From contig JAISWO010000011.1 in NCBI GenBank assembly GCA_031271045.1, positions 1-41,779 of the forward strand: 41,779 nt of DNA, in the 5' to 3' direction. Source of the stretch: Tannerellaceae bacterium (GTDB lineage Bacteria > Bacteroidota > Bacteroidia > Bacteroidales > Tannerellaceae). The notes beneath the pieces are model-generated. The model saw only the letters and a program-made list of their open reading frames with translations, ran no database searches and was not told where the DNA came from. A program made the translations under genes and the position numbers. Positions 8,287 to 16,242 of the stretch are shown in pieces. The stretch's first letter is position 1. Each line of letters opens with the position of its first letter.

Positions 8287-8317
8287 CAAAAATAGACATT
8301 TCTTTGACACAAGCAAA
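8287..8317 (-). promoter_or_regulatory. Promoter of the TetR-led six-gene operon
   Basis: On the minus strand the -33 box TTTG (8314-8317) is followed after 19 nt by TATTTTTG (8287-8294), a full match to the Bacteroidetes TTTG/TAnnTTTG promoter. The start codon is at 8258. Confidence 0.8.
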
Positions 8318-8360
8318 AAAAGAAGAAAAAAGAAGGTGGAAATAGACTCTATAACGAATA

Positions 8361-8402
8361 AAATGAAGCACGCATACGCTTAAATGAGGCACGTATACAC
8401 TT
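8361..8402. repeat. Two adjacent 21-bp repeats
   Basis: AAATGAAGCACGCATACGCTT (8361-8381) is followed at once by a copy with 3 of 21 bases changed (8382-8402). GCACGC at 8368 can also pair with GCGTGC at 8410-8415. The repeat lies between the beta-helix lipoprotein stop (8419) and the tetR promoter, and is the smallest of the window's tandem arrays. Confidence 0.7.
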
Positions 8403-8418
8403 TTACATAGCGTGCATC

Positions 8419-9654
8419 TTATTTAACGCTTTGCTGCATGGCGCCGGCGATGGCGGGAGGAGTCTTTAGCGGAAGAGTTTGGCAGGGATGGGCATATTCG
8501 GCGGCGGGGATCAGGGTGAAGCCTTCCCGTTTTAATCGGGTGGACAAATAAGTATCCATCTCCGGTTCTGTTTTACCTTTCAGCGATTCAAACAGTTCTG
8601 CCGAGGGAAGATAGTTTGCGTTCAGATCGCCTTTCCTGTACTTCTGATTGCCTTTGTCGACCGACAAAAGATTGGCGGCGGGCAGGGCGATGTTGTCCGA
8701 CAAGAGGTTGTTCAGCATCACGACGCCCTGGTTCGGGAGGCGCGAGGAGGGAATAAAGAGCGGGTTGGTGGTAGCTTTGCTGTTCAGGATCGTATTATGG
8801 CTCAGGTATAAGGCGTTTTCTTTCCATTGGGTATTGCTTTCTTCGCCGAAGGCGATGATCGCCGTATTGGGGCTTTGTTCGGATTGCTGGATAATGTTCC
8901 CGACAACGATATGCGTTCCGCCATCGGGGAGGTCCAGTTCATAACTTGCATTATGGGTGTTATTGTTTTCGTTGCTGATCCGGTTGTTCATGATCAGGCT
9001 GAAGCGGGCGCGGCATTTGACTAAATGTCCTTCCCTGGCATGGTGCGAATAGGAGGCCGTCATCCGGAAGGTGTCGATCCGTCCGACATAAATATTGTGC
9101 GACATCCCGTCGCCATTGCCCATATATCCAAATTCCGTATTCCTGACAATCAGGACGCCGCCGGAGTTGGCCGTTAAGATGCCACATTCGCTGTGCAGGA
9201 ATTTGCAGTTTTCCACCGTCAGGCGGCCTTTGACGAAGCGTATCCCGGCTCCGTTCCGGTCGGGGACGGTTACGTTGGTGAACGTAAATCCTTCTACTTT
9301 TACGTTCCCGCCGTTGATCTCCCAGATGGCTTTCCCTTCCCACGATTTGCCGCTAGCGTTGAGGATGACTTCGCCGCCTACGGCGCGCAGGTAGAGCTCA
9401 TTCTGCCTCCATACCGTCACATCGCCCCGGTAGGTGCCGGCATCCACTTCAATCAGCGTGCTGTCCGTTGCGACGAGCGATGCTTCGCGGATGGTTTTAA
9501 ACGCTTTATCCGGACCGACTTTCAGGGTATCGTTGCAGACAATTTCACGGTTCCTTTCTGCCGTCGCGGGGTCGCCGTCGATGGGCAGTAATTCTTCGCC
9601 TGTGCAGGCGGCAAGCATGACAAGTGGCATAAAAAACAGAACTTTTAGTTTCAT
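8419..9654 (-). CDS. Right-handed beta-helix surface lipoprotein
   Basis: A 411-residue lipoprotein starting at ATG 9654. The signal MKLKVLFFMPLVMLAAC gives a lipobox LAAC, and AGAAGG lies just before the ATG. The longer in-frame start at 9687 would overlap the -7 box and is unlikely. The mature part has pectate-lyase-like repeats: TIREASLVATDSTLIEVDAGTY at the N-cap, then many short strands with asparagine ladders (ENCKFLHSECGILTANS, VRNTEFGYMGNGDGMSHNIYVG, GNIIQQSEQ). This is typical of right-handed parallel beta-helix (PbH1) proteins, often polysaccharide lyases or carbohydrate-binding surface proteins. No catalytic residues can be assigned confidently. It diverges from the ferric-reductase-like gene. 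Confidence 0.8.
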   Translation of the reverse strand: MKLKVLFFMPLVMLAACTGEELLPIDGDPATAERNREIVCNDTLKVGPDKAFKTIREASLVATDSTLIEVDAGTYRGDVTVWRQNELYLRAVGGEVILNASGKSWEGKAIWEINGGNVKVEGFTFTNVTVPDRNGAGIRFVKGRLTVENCKFLHSECGILTANSGGVLIVRNTEFGYMGNGDGMSHNIYVGRIDTFRMTASYSHHAREGHLVKCRARFSLIMNNRISNENNNTHNASYELDLPDGGTHIVVGNIIQQSEQSPNTAIIAFGEESNTQWKENALYLSHNTILNSKATTNPLFIPSSRLPNQGVVMLNNLLSDNIALPAANLLSVDKGNQKYRKGDLNANYLPSAELFESLKGKTEPEMDTYLSTRLKREGFTLIPAAEYAHPCQTLPLKTPPAIAGAMQQSVK

Positions 9655-9684
9655 CCTTCTTTTGTGTTTATTTATAATTTGCCG

Positions 9685-9692
9685 CAAATGTA
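9685..9692 (-). promoter_or_regulatory. -7 box of the beta-helix lipoprotein gene
   Basis: TACATTTG on the minus strand, 31 nt before ATG 9654, matches the TAnnTTTG consensus. No good -33 box is seen. It supports the shorter start. Confidence 0.6.
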
Positions 9693-9724
9693 ATAAAAAC
9701 CCCTTGCCTCTCTTAATGGACGGC

Positions 9725-9750
9725 AGGTATTTTCTTTGCCGAAAATACCT
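9725..9750. promoter_or_regulatory. Palindrome in the divergent control region
   Basis: AGGTATTTTC and GAAAATACCT form perfect 10-bp inverted arms around TTTGCC. An outer GGCAGG (9722-9727) / CCTGCC (9765-9770) pair, followed by CGTTTTTC, could form a second structure. The site lies between two divergent promoters, so it is a candidate binding site for a shared regulator or an RNA hairpin. Confidence 0.55.
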
Positions 9751-9762
9751 AAGGATAGGGAT

Positions 9763-9792
9763 TGCCTGCCCGTTTTTCTTGGCGCAACTTTG
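9763..9792 (+). promoter_or_regulatory. Probable promoter of the ferric-reductase-like gene
   Basis: TTG at 9763-9765 is followed after 19 nt by CAACTTTG (9785-9792), one mismatch from TAnnTTTG. The ATG follows at 9816. Confidence 0.45.
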
Positions 9793-9815
9793 CGGGCAAT
9801 AAATGAATTAACAAA

Positions 9816-10757
9816 ATGATAAAATTGATACTTGATTTCGTGCAGTTCCTCTACACTGTATTCCCTCTGGTCACAAGTGTGATCATTCTGGCTTTGCTGG
9901 GCGTCTGGCTTTCCGGATCCATCAAGAAGCACGCTACGGTTTATTACATCATAATGGCTTTGCCTTCGCTGATGGTTATCATTCCTTCCGTCGGACGGCT
10001 CGTCGGCGTTGAGATGCCCAATTTCTACAATATTCCCCTGATGGGAGGCGTCCTGAGGGATTACGTCCACATGGCTACGCTCGGTTTCCCGCTCTTAGTC
10101 ATCATCATGTACGTGGGCGCCCTCAATCCCCGCTACCAATGGGTGAAACGCTTGATGTCCATACGCAAGGAACTGTCCATCATCTCCGGTTTCCCGGTCC
10201 TTGCGCACTCTTTAGTCAGGGTATCGTACAATTTCATCGGGCCGCTTTCCTACTTCACCCGCCACGACGAATACATGGCGACAACAAAGGTCGTAAACGA
10301 ATTAGGCGCCGGCATCAGCAACTTCAGTTTCGTGCTGGGCATCGTGCTGCTGGCCCTCTTTCTTCCCCTTTGGATAACTTCCTTTGATGCCGTACACCGG
10401 CGTATGGGAGGCCTGCAATGGAAGAAGCTGCAAAGATGGTCTTACGTTTTGTACGCCCTTCTTTTTGTCCATGCGATGGGCCTTTCGGTCGGCGGAGCGC
10501 TCAATCCCAGAGGCGGTGGCGAAAGGCAACGGCCGGCCACCGAAAACACACAAGCCCCCGCCGCCAGGGGAGGCGGAGGCGGCCATGCATCCAGCATCAG
10601 CCTCTCCGACATCCGGGTCAGCGCCGATGCCAGGAGGACGATCCACATCACCTCCCTCGTCCTGGTCTTCGGTTCTTACCTTTACCTCCGCGTGCGGAAA
10701 GCGAACGCCTCTGCCTCCCGCCGGAAGGCCGGTGATACCGAAAAAGCCGTGCATTAA
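9816..10757 (+). CDS. Ferric-reductase-like transmembrane protein
   Basis: A 313-residue membrane protein with about seven predicted helices, including FPLVTSVIILALLGVWLSG, YIIMALPSLMVIIPSVG, FSFVLGIVLLALFLPLWITS and a last helix near residues 275-290. The core resembles the ferric reductase/MsrQ/YedZ fold: WKKLQRWSYVLYALLFVHAMG is the typical W-LQR-YvlY-hxxH segment with a haem-ligand histidine. No FAD/NAD-binding domain follows, so electrons must come from or go to a partner not encoded nearby. A hydrophilic Gly/Arg/Pro-rich insertion (about residues 232-258, with several consecutive Gly) before the final helix is unusual. No msrP-like gene is adjacent, so a methionine-sulfoxide role is not supported by context. 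Confidence 0.75.
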   Translation: MIKLILDFVQFLYTVFPLVTSVIILALLGVWLSGSIKKHATVYYIIMALPSLMVIIPSVGRLVGVEMPNFYNIPLMGGVLRDYVHMATLGFPLLVIIMYVGALNPRYQWVKRLMSIRKELSIISGFPVLAHSLVRVSYNFIGPLSYFTRHDEYMATTKVVNELGAGISNFSFVLGIVLLALFLPLWITSFDAVHRRMGGLQWKKLQRWSYVLYALLFVHAMGLSVGGALNPRGGGERQRPATENTQAPAARGGGGGHASSISLSDIRVSADARRTIHITSLVLVFGSYLYLRVRKANASASRRKAGDTEKAVH

Positions 10758-10785
10758 GATCTGCGGTCGTCCTGACAAAATAAGT

Positions 10786-10818
10786 AAAGGGGTTGTCTTG
10801 AAGCAAGACAACCCCTTT
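10786..10818. terminator. Bidirectional terminator between convergent genes
   Basis: Perfect 15-bp stem AAAGGGGTTGTCTTG / CAAGACAACCCCTTT with an AAG loop, between genes that converge (stops at 10757 and 10845). It is flanked by A-rich and T-rich sequence. Confidence 0.85.
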
Positions 10819-10844
10819 CTGTTTCACGTCCTTCCGGAGGGCGG

Positions 10845-13800
10845 TCAGAGATTGAAGCCGGAGAGTTCGAGGGTTGGCTTTTCGCCGCGGGTGTCGCGGT
10901 TGGAAAGGCGCATGGTGACGGTCTTTTCTTCGCCGGGCATCAGCGAGATGTAGTTGTCGCTGAAGAAGACCGGCAGGATGCGTCCGGCTGTACGGTCACC
11001 GACGACATTCAGCCGCAGCATCAGGGCCGGCGTCGCGGTGTTGTTCTTCAGCGTAGCGCTCAGGAGCCAGTTTTCGCCTTCGCGAACGAGGGAGGTTTGC
11101 GTGTCGAGCGTTACTTTGGGCAGTTGACGGAGCGATTGATAGTTGCCGTCTTCCTTGCCTCGCCAGTAGAAGTTGTCGGAGATGACCTGGCCGTTCTCCG
11201 TCAGCGTCAGCTTGATGAAGTAGGTGTCGGAGAGGGTCTCCGGATATTCGAGGTTGAAGGCCTTCACCGTGGCGTCTTCGGGGACGTCGAGGGTCGTTTC
11301 CTTTTCCCATTGCACGGAGCCGTCCTGGTTGATCAGTTGGGCGCGGGCGACCAGTCCGGTGCGATTCCAGGCGTGATAGTTGACGACTTCGATCCAGTCT
11401 TCCTTCTTGAAGTCGTAGACCGGGTTCCATTGTATATGGATCGGTTCGGAGGCTTTTTTGCATCCGAAGTAGGCGCCGGTGGGATCGAAATAATAGTCGT
11501 AGGTCTGCCACACCATCGAGGGCCAGGCCGGATGACTCATCCAGAGCAACATGCCGCGGCGGTATTCACTGCGTCCTTCGAAGATGGCGCGGTAGCCGTT
11601 GTAATTGATCCACTGCGCCCATTCGGCGAACTGTTGGGCGCCGGAGGGTTTGCCGAAGGCTTTTTCTATGATTTCGTTGAAGGAATTGGCCGACTGTGCC
11701 GAGGCGCCGGAGGTTCCTCCCAGGGTATAATCGTGGAGTCCGTAGATGCTGTTGGGCGTCTCCTTGGTGCTTACCGGCTCGACGGCGTCGGGGCCGAAGG
11801 CCAGGAGCAGGCTTTCGTAGTTCATCACGGCGGGCATACCGCGTTCGCTGTGGAACTTATTGTTGCCGTAGAGGAGGAAATAGTCCCTGGGCGGCAAGGC
11901 GCGGTAAGGGCCTCCTCCGCTGACGATGCCCATGGCCGAGTTGGAGATGTAATGGATGCCGGGATGGAGTTCGGGCACGAAGCGTCGGATGGCGTCGTCG
12001 AGGGCCGGGGGCGGGTTGCCTTCGTTGCGGCCTACGTAGATACCGATGGAGGGATGGTTGCGGATCCGTTTGACGAAGTCTTCGCCGTTGGCGATGAAGA
12101 GGTCGTTATCGTAGGGGTTCGGTCCGTCGACGGGGTTGGCCAGCCAGAAGTCCTGCCATACCATGATGCCGTGGCGGTCGCAGGCTTCGAAGAACTCTTC
12201 GTCGCCGATTTGTCCGACCCAGTTGCGTATCATGGTGAAGTTCATATCGGCGTGGTAGGCGACGGCGATGTCGTATTCGCGTCCGCGATAGTTGAGGTTA
12301 GATTCGCCGAAGCCCCAGTTGCCGCCGAAGCCGATGAAGCGTCGTCCGTTGACGTAGAGGCTGAGCGTCTGGTTGTCTTCGTCGAAGGTCATTTGCCGGA
12401 CGCCGGACCGGAAGGAGGTACGGTCGGAGGTTGCTCCGTTGATGTCGAAGCTCAGCGTCACGTCGTAGAGATAGGGTTCGCCGTATCCTTTGGGCCACCA
12501 GAGGCGGGGGTTCTGCAATTGCAGCGCCGGCGTGGTGGAGGGATCCAGGCGGACGATTTTCGTTTCGGAGGCGGCCAGGCTCACGGGCTGTTCGAAGGCG
12601 GCTTCGCCGTAGGAGCCCCGCAAGGTGCCGTCGACGGCGGCGTCCGTTTGGTTGTGGAGCGTCACTTCGACAAAGAGGCTGGCGGAGGTGGTGTCCGGCA
12701 GCGGCAATTCGGCGCGTATGAAGGGATCTTCGATGGCGACGGCGCCGGTACGGGTGAGGAAGACGTCGTTCCAGATGCCGATGTTACGCCCGCGGATGGT
12801 TGGGATCCAGTCCCACCCGACGGAGGCGTGGAAGGTAGGATTGTCGGCGCCCAGGATGCCGCCGTTCTGGTCGGTGCTGAAGGCGGTTTGTTCTTTGATG
12901 GCGCCGGGGTGTTCGTTCTTGATCAGTTCGACGGCGATGGCGTTGGTTTTGCCGGCGGCGACCAAACGGGTAACGTCAAACCTGCCGCGCATGAAGGCGC
13001 CGTCGATGCGTCCGGCTTTTTGTCCGTTGACGTAGACGTTGGCCTTCCAGTTGATACCGTCGAAATGGAGGAAGAGGTTACCGTCCTTGAATCCGCCGGG
13101 CAGGGTAAACTCGTTGCGATACCAGAAGTTGGAGTTGAAGAACGATTCGGAGACCTGCAACTGGTTGTCGGCATAGTTGGGGTCGGGTATGGCGCCGATC
13201 CGCAGGTAGCTGGTCAGTACGGTTCCGGGGACGGTGGCGATGATCCAGTCTTGGGCTTCGAATCCGGGCTGCGAGATGTCTTCGCCGGAGGCGTTCACCT
13301 GGGATGCACGTTGCAGCGTCCAGGCGCCTCCGTTCAGGGTCAGTCGATTTTCTTCGGCCTTGGGCGCCGGTTTCGGGCGGGGCGAGAGGCCTCCTTTGCC
13401 CCAAACTTCGAGTTCCGACAGGACGTAGGGTTGGTTGTTTTCGGCTTCCTTCATCAGGATGCGGAGGTATTGTCCGCTTGCGGCCTGGCTGAGGGTGATG
13501 GCGTCGGTTTTTTCGCTTCCGCCGGGCAGGGGGGCCAGGTCGTTCCATGTCCGGGCATCGCCGGATACCTGTATGGTTCCGGCGAGGGCCTTATTGATCC
13601 AGTGCAGGTTGATCTTGTCGAACGAGGCCTTCGCTCCGAAGTCGACGTAGACCCATTCTTCGCCCGTTCCGGCGCTTTGCCATGCGCTGTTGAAGTAGCG
13701 CGAGGGGAGGATGGTGAGCAGTTCTTCGCCCTGGTAGAAATCCCAGTCGCTGAAGGTCCAGGTTTTGGCGCAGGGCATTTTCATCGCGATCTTATAGTAA

Positions 13801-14513
13801 GGATAGCGCAGGGTTTGATCCAGCTCGAAGACCTGGTTGATCGTGGTGGACGGTTCCGGCGGGGAGAAGCTGAAGGTGAAGGAGGGGCGGGGTGCGTCGG
13901 GGTCGACCGGCGGCATGCGGAAGCCTCCGAATCCCCGGAAGCGGGCCGGCGGTTCGACGCCGATGCGTCCGGGGCCTTTTTCCTGTCCGACGACGTCCCA
14001 GTTGAGGCCGTCATTCGATCCGTAGGCGACGATTTCGTATCCGCGCGGCTTGGCGGCGTCGTAGGTGACGCTTCCGCGGAGGACGATCTTATCCACTTCG
14101 ATGGCGGAGTGCCGGATGGCCAATTGCAGGAACACTTCGTCGCCGGTGGTACGGTAGCGGGAGTCGCTTTTGCCGTCGAAGAGCCATTCGCGTTCGTTTT
14201 TCGCCAGGTCGCCGGCCTGGGTCGATACCTGGATGGTGGCCGGTTGGGCGGTGGCGACGATCCCGTCGGTTGCCAGCTGGGCCGTCAGGTTGTAGTCATA
14301 GCTCGACGAATGGTAGGCGGTGCGGAGCCGGGCGATGTTCCGGTAGGAATTGTCGGGCGCCAGTTGCGGCGCAAAATCTTCTGCCGGATTTCCGGGATAG
14401 ACACCCAGGGGGCGCGAATAGCCGGAGGATTCTCCCGGAGGGTTACATCCCGGGAGCAGGAAGACGAGCGAGGCGCCTCCCAGGAGGAAAGAAAGAATTT
14501 GTTTCGTACTCAT
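10845..14513 (-). CDS. Glycoside hydrolase family 2 lipoprotein with discoidin-like N-terminal domains
   Basis: About 1222 residues from ATG 14513. The signal MSTKQILSFLLGGASLVF ends in a lipobox LLPGC; the longer in-frame start at 14561 would run through the -7 box at 14548 and is rejected. Two F5/8 type C (discoidin/CBM32-like) segments cover roughly residues 60-390 (YEIVAYGSNDGLNWDVVG and GTIQVSGDARTWNDLAPLPG). A GH2 sugar-binding domain, an Ig-like domain and the TIM barrel follow. The acid/base Glu is about residue 831 in GRNEGNPP, and the nucleophile about residue 890 in FHSERGMP. The motif pattern is closest to GH2 beta-mannosidase / exo-beta-glucosaminidase types. It probably trims glycans at the cell surface or in the periplasm. 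No SusC/SusD pair is adjacent. Confidence 0.88.
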   Translation of the reverse strand: MSTKQILSFLLGGASLVFLLPGCNPPGESSGYSRPLGVYPGNPAEDFAPQLAPDNSYRNIARLRTAYHSSSYDYNLTAQLATDGIVATAQPATIQVSTQAGDLAKNEREWLFDGKSDSRYRTTGDEVFLQLAIRHSAIEVDKIVLRGSVTYDAAKPRGYEIVAYGSNDGLNWDVVGQEKGPGRIGVEPPARFRGFGGFRMPPVDPDAPRPSFTFSFSPPEPSTTINQVFELDQTLRYPYYKIAMKMPCAKTWTFSDWDFYQGEELLTILPSRYFNSAWQSAGTGEEWVYVDFGAKASFDKINLHWINKALAGTIQVSGDARTWNDLAPLPGGSEKTDAITLSQAASGQYLRILMKEAENNQPYVLSELEVWGKGGLSPRPKPAPKAEENRLTLNGGAWTLQRASQVNASGEDISQPGFEAQDWIIATVPGTVLTSYLRIGAIPDPNYADNQLQVSESFFNSNFWYRNEFTLPGGFKDGNLFLHFDGINWKANVYVNGQKAGRIDGAFMRGRFDVTRLVAAGKTNAIAVELIKNEHPGAIKEQTAFSTDQNGGILGADNPTFHASVGWDWIPTIRGRNIGIWNDVFLTRTGAVAIEDPFIRAELPLPDTTSASLFVEVTLHNQTDAAVDGTLRGSYGEAAFEQPVSLAASETKIVRLDPSTTPALQLQNPRLWWPKGYGEPYLYDVTLSFDINGATSDRTSFRSGVRQMTFDEDNQTLSLYVNGRRFIGFGGNWGFGESNLNYRGREYDIAVAYHADMNFTMIRNWVGQIGDEEFFEACDRHGIMVWQDFWLANPVDGPNPYDNDLFIANGEDFVKRIRNHPSIGIYVGRNEGNPPPALDDAIRRFVPELHPGIHYISNSAMGIVSGGGPYRALPPRDYFLLYGNNKFHSERGMPAVMNYESLLLAFGPDAVEPVSTKETPNSIYGLHDYTLGGTSGASAQSANSFNEIIEKAFGKPSGAQQFAEWAQWINYNGYRAIFEGRSEYRRGMLLWMSHPAWPSMVWQTYDYYFDPTGAYFGCKKASEPIHIQWNPVYDFKKEDWIEVVNYHAWNRTGLVARAQLINQDGSVQWEKETTLDVPEDATVKAFNLEYPETLSDTYFIKLTLTENGQVISDNFYWRGKEDGNYQSLRQLPKVTLDTQTSLVREGENWLLSATLKNNTATPALMLRLNVVGDRTAGRILPVFFSDNYISLMPGEEKTVTMRLSNRDTRGEKPTLELSGFNL

Positions 14514-14547
14514 AAAAAAAAGGGTATTAGAATTGATTTTTACGAAG

Positions 14548-14555
14548 CAAAGATA
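14548..14555 (-). promoter_or_regulatory. -7 box of the GH2 gene
   Basis: TATCTTTG on the minus strand is a perfect TAnnTTTG, 34 nt before ATG 14513. It fixes the start choice. No convincing -33 TTTG. Confidence 0.7.
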
Positions 14556-14662
14556 CGTCATATAAATGGATTATCACCCTTTGCCTGCCCAATGCGCGCC
14601 GTTTTCTTTTCCCCCGCCCTGCGATCGCCGACGGAGGGTCAAAAATTGTTGGCAACTCAAGC

Positions 14663-15080
14663 ACTGTTGTGCTTTTTCGGCTGACAACTGTCAGGGACCC
14701 CGGAACTGTTGTGCTTTTCCGGCCGACAACTGTCGGGGACCCTGGAACTGTTGTGCCTGGTCGGCCGACAACTGCGTGGAAGCCGGAACTCTTGTGCCTG
14801 GTCGGCCGGCAATTGTTGGGGACCCTGGCACTGTTCTGCCAGGTCTGCCGCCAATTGTTGGGGACCCTGGCACTGTTCTGCCAGGTCGGCCGCCAACTGT
14901 TGGGGAACAAAGCAGTGTTATGCCGGGTCTGCTGCCAACTGTTGGGGTACGAAGCAGTGTTGTGCCGGGTTGCCGGCAATTGTGGGGGGGGCGAAGCACT
15001 GTTGTGCCGGGTCTGCCGGCAGTTGTGGGGGGGCGAAGCACTGTTGTGCCGGGTCTGCCGGCAGTTATTGGGGGATAAGC
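14663..15080. repeat. Tandem array of ten 42-bp units with internal palindromes
   Basis: Ten units begin at 14663, 14705, 14747, 14788, 14830, 14872, 14914, 14956, 14998 and 15040. All are 42 bp except units 3 and 10, which are 41 bp. Each has the pattern ACTGTTGTGCC-GGTCGGCC-GACAACTGT-GGGGACC, with drift along the array. Unit 1 contains the palindrome CTGACAACTGTCAG and unit 2 CCGACAACTGTCGG, a paired change that keeps symmetry. Unit 4 keeps it with G-T pairs. The array sits between the divergent GH2 and small-lipoprotein genes. It lies in no recognisable gene; because 42 is a multiple of 3 it leaves frames open on both strands by chance. Confidence 0.9.
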
Positions 15081-15151
15081 AATTATCACACGACGGCCAT
15101 TTTTTTGTTTTTTATTTTCGACGAACTTACTGATTATTCGAAAACCCTTTC

Positions 15152-15159
15152 TATCTTTG
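15152..15159 (+). promoter_or_regulatory. -7 box of the small lipoprotein/barrel pair
   Basis: TATCTTTG matches TAnnTTTG, about 57 nt before ATG 15216. The -33 region is weak. Confidence 0.65.
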
Positions 15160-15215
15160 CCGCCGATAGCTATCAAAACTAAATGTAATTGTTTAATTAT
15201 TTTAAAATTCACAAG

Positions 15216-15458
15216 ATGAAGATGCTGAAATTTTTTATTCCGTTTTTCTTTCTGGCGCTCATAGTTGCATGCCAAAATCAGGAAGACTTTGAAGGTTCTT
15301 CTTTAAACGACCAAAATTCAAGTCAAGCAACTCCTTATCGCCATCGTTTTGCAAGCGTAGATGATTTTAAAAAGTACTTATCAGAGAATGAAAAGTCTGA
15401 TAAGGGTATTTCCGACAAGGGTATTTATGTTGTATCTGATATTCGTGTTGCCCTATGA
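15216..15458 (+). CDS. Small lipoprotein of unknown function (80 aa), possibly an N-terminal remnant
   Basis: Starts at ATG 15216 with signal peptide MKMLKFFIPFFFLALIVAC (lipobox LIVAC), then an acidic, Ser/Asn-rich linker and HRFASVDDFKKYLSENEK. Near the end is a small duplication, SDKGISDKGI, encoded by an imperfect direct repeat of about 15 bp. The stop codon overlaps the ATG of the next gene by 4 nt. The HRFASVDDF segment resembles the first residues after the lipidation site of longer Bacteroidales lipoproteins, so this could be a truncated relative; that is a guess. I do not recognise the family. Its link with the downstream barrel suggests an envelope role. Confidence 0.6.
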   Translation: MKMLKFFIPFFFLALIVACQNQEDFEGSSLNDQNSSQATPYRHRFASVDDFKKYLSENEKSDKGISDKGIYVVSDIRVAL

Positions 15459-16207
15459 AAAAGATATTAGTTATATGCTCCTGCCTGTTTGTTGCCATAG
15501 CCGCCCAGGCGCAGGAAGACAAACATTTATCCTTCGGCCTGGTATTTGACAAAAGTAACGACCCGACGGACGAGATGGGCCTCGGACAACTCAACGGTAA
15601 GTACTCTGCCAAGAGGGAAAACCTCGGACTGGAAGTCCTGTATGATATTACGTCCAAATGGCGGATGAAGAATATCGTCGGAGTTACATTTTGTAATTCC
15701 GATTTCGGTCTTTCCGCCCCACAAAGTGAAATGCCGATGGGGGAAATGCTCTCCGAAATGCAGCTCTCCCTTTCTCATGCCGTTTTATACAATCTGTGGG
15801 GCTGGCAGACCGAAGACCGGAATCTGCGCCTTTCGCTGAATCCCTACCTTGAGCTGCGATACGGTCATACCCTCAAGGGAGCGGGAGAAAAGAGTAATAA
15901 CGGGTCCGGCGACCTGACATCTGCCGAAACGGCCCAGTGGGTCGAAGCCAATAACCTGCCTGCTGTGAACTCGCGGACGAAAATGCCGGCTTATAGCCTC
16001 GCCGCTACGGCCGGCTTGCAGGCTGAGCTGGTTTTTTTCAAACATTTCGGAGTGTTCTACGCGATCGGCTACAACCAGTCGCTCACAGGACATTCGCGCA
16101 TCGACCTGGACTACATCTACAAAAGCAATGCGCCGGGTTATGTCGGCCGCAGCTCCAAAGATGCCGGCCTGAACCACTCCTTCGGTCTCCGCTGGTACAT
16201 TAAGTAA
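15455..16207 (+). CDS. Outer-membrane beta-barrel protein of unknown function
   Basis: A 250-residue protein with a cleavable signal peptide (MKKILVICSCLFVAIAAQAQ). Alternating strands with aromatic girdle residues follow (NLGLEVLYDITSKWRMKNIVG, FGVFYAIGYNQSLTG), and it ends NHSFGLRWYIK, typical of small outer-membrane barrels in Bacteroidetes. It overlaps the small lipoprotein gene by 4 nt, so the two are co-translated and perhaps act together. A terminator follows at 16243. No specific function can be assigned. Confidence 0.75.
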   Translation: MKKILVICSCLFVAIAAQAQEDKHLSFGLVFDKSNDPTDEMGLGQLNGKYSAKRENLGLEVLYDITSKWRMKNIVGVTFCNSDFGLSAPQSEMPMGEMLSEMQLSLSHAVLYNLWGWQTEDRNLRLSLNPYLELRYGHTLKGAGEKSNNGSGDLTSAETAQWVEANNLPAVNSRTKMPAYSLAATAGLQAELVFFKHFGVFYAIGYNQSLTGHSRIDLDYIYKSNAPGYVGRSSKDAGLNHSFGLRWYIK

Positions 16208-16242
16208 CTCCCCCCTGCCCCCCGGCAAGGGAAGAGAATCAT

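Noticed and set aside
11097-14684. A 1195-residue open frame on the plus strand across the whole GH2 gene
   Set aside because: It is the mirror of a GC-rich, codon-biased gene on the other strand. The GH2 frame has a lipobox, domains and catalytic motifs; the plus frame gives low-complexity Val/Gly/Glu-rich sequence with no motif.
14566-15275. Several overlapping frames of 150-194 residues in both directions over the 42-bp array
   Set aside because: A 42-bp unit is 14 codons, so any stop-free unit keeps a frame open. The frames have no signal, family or consistent start.
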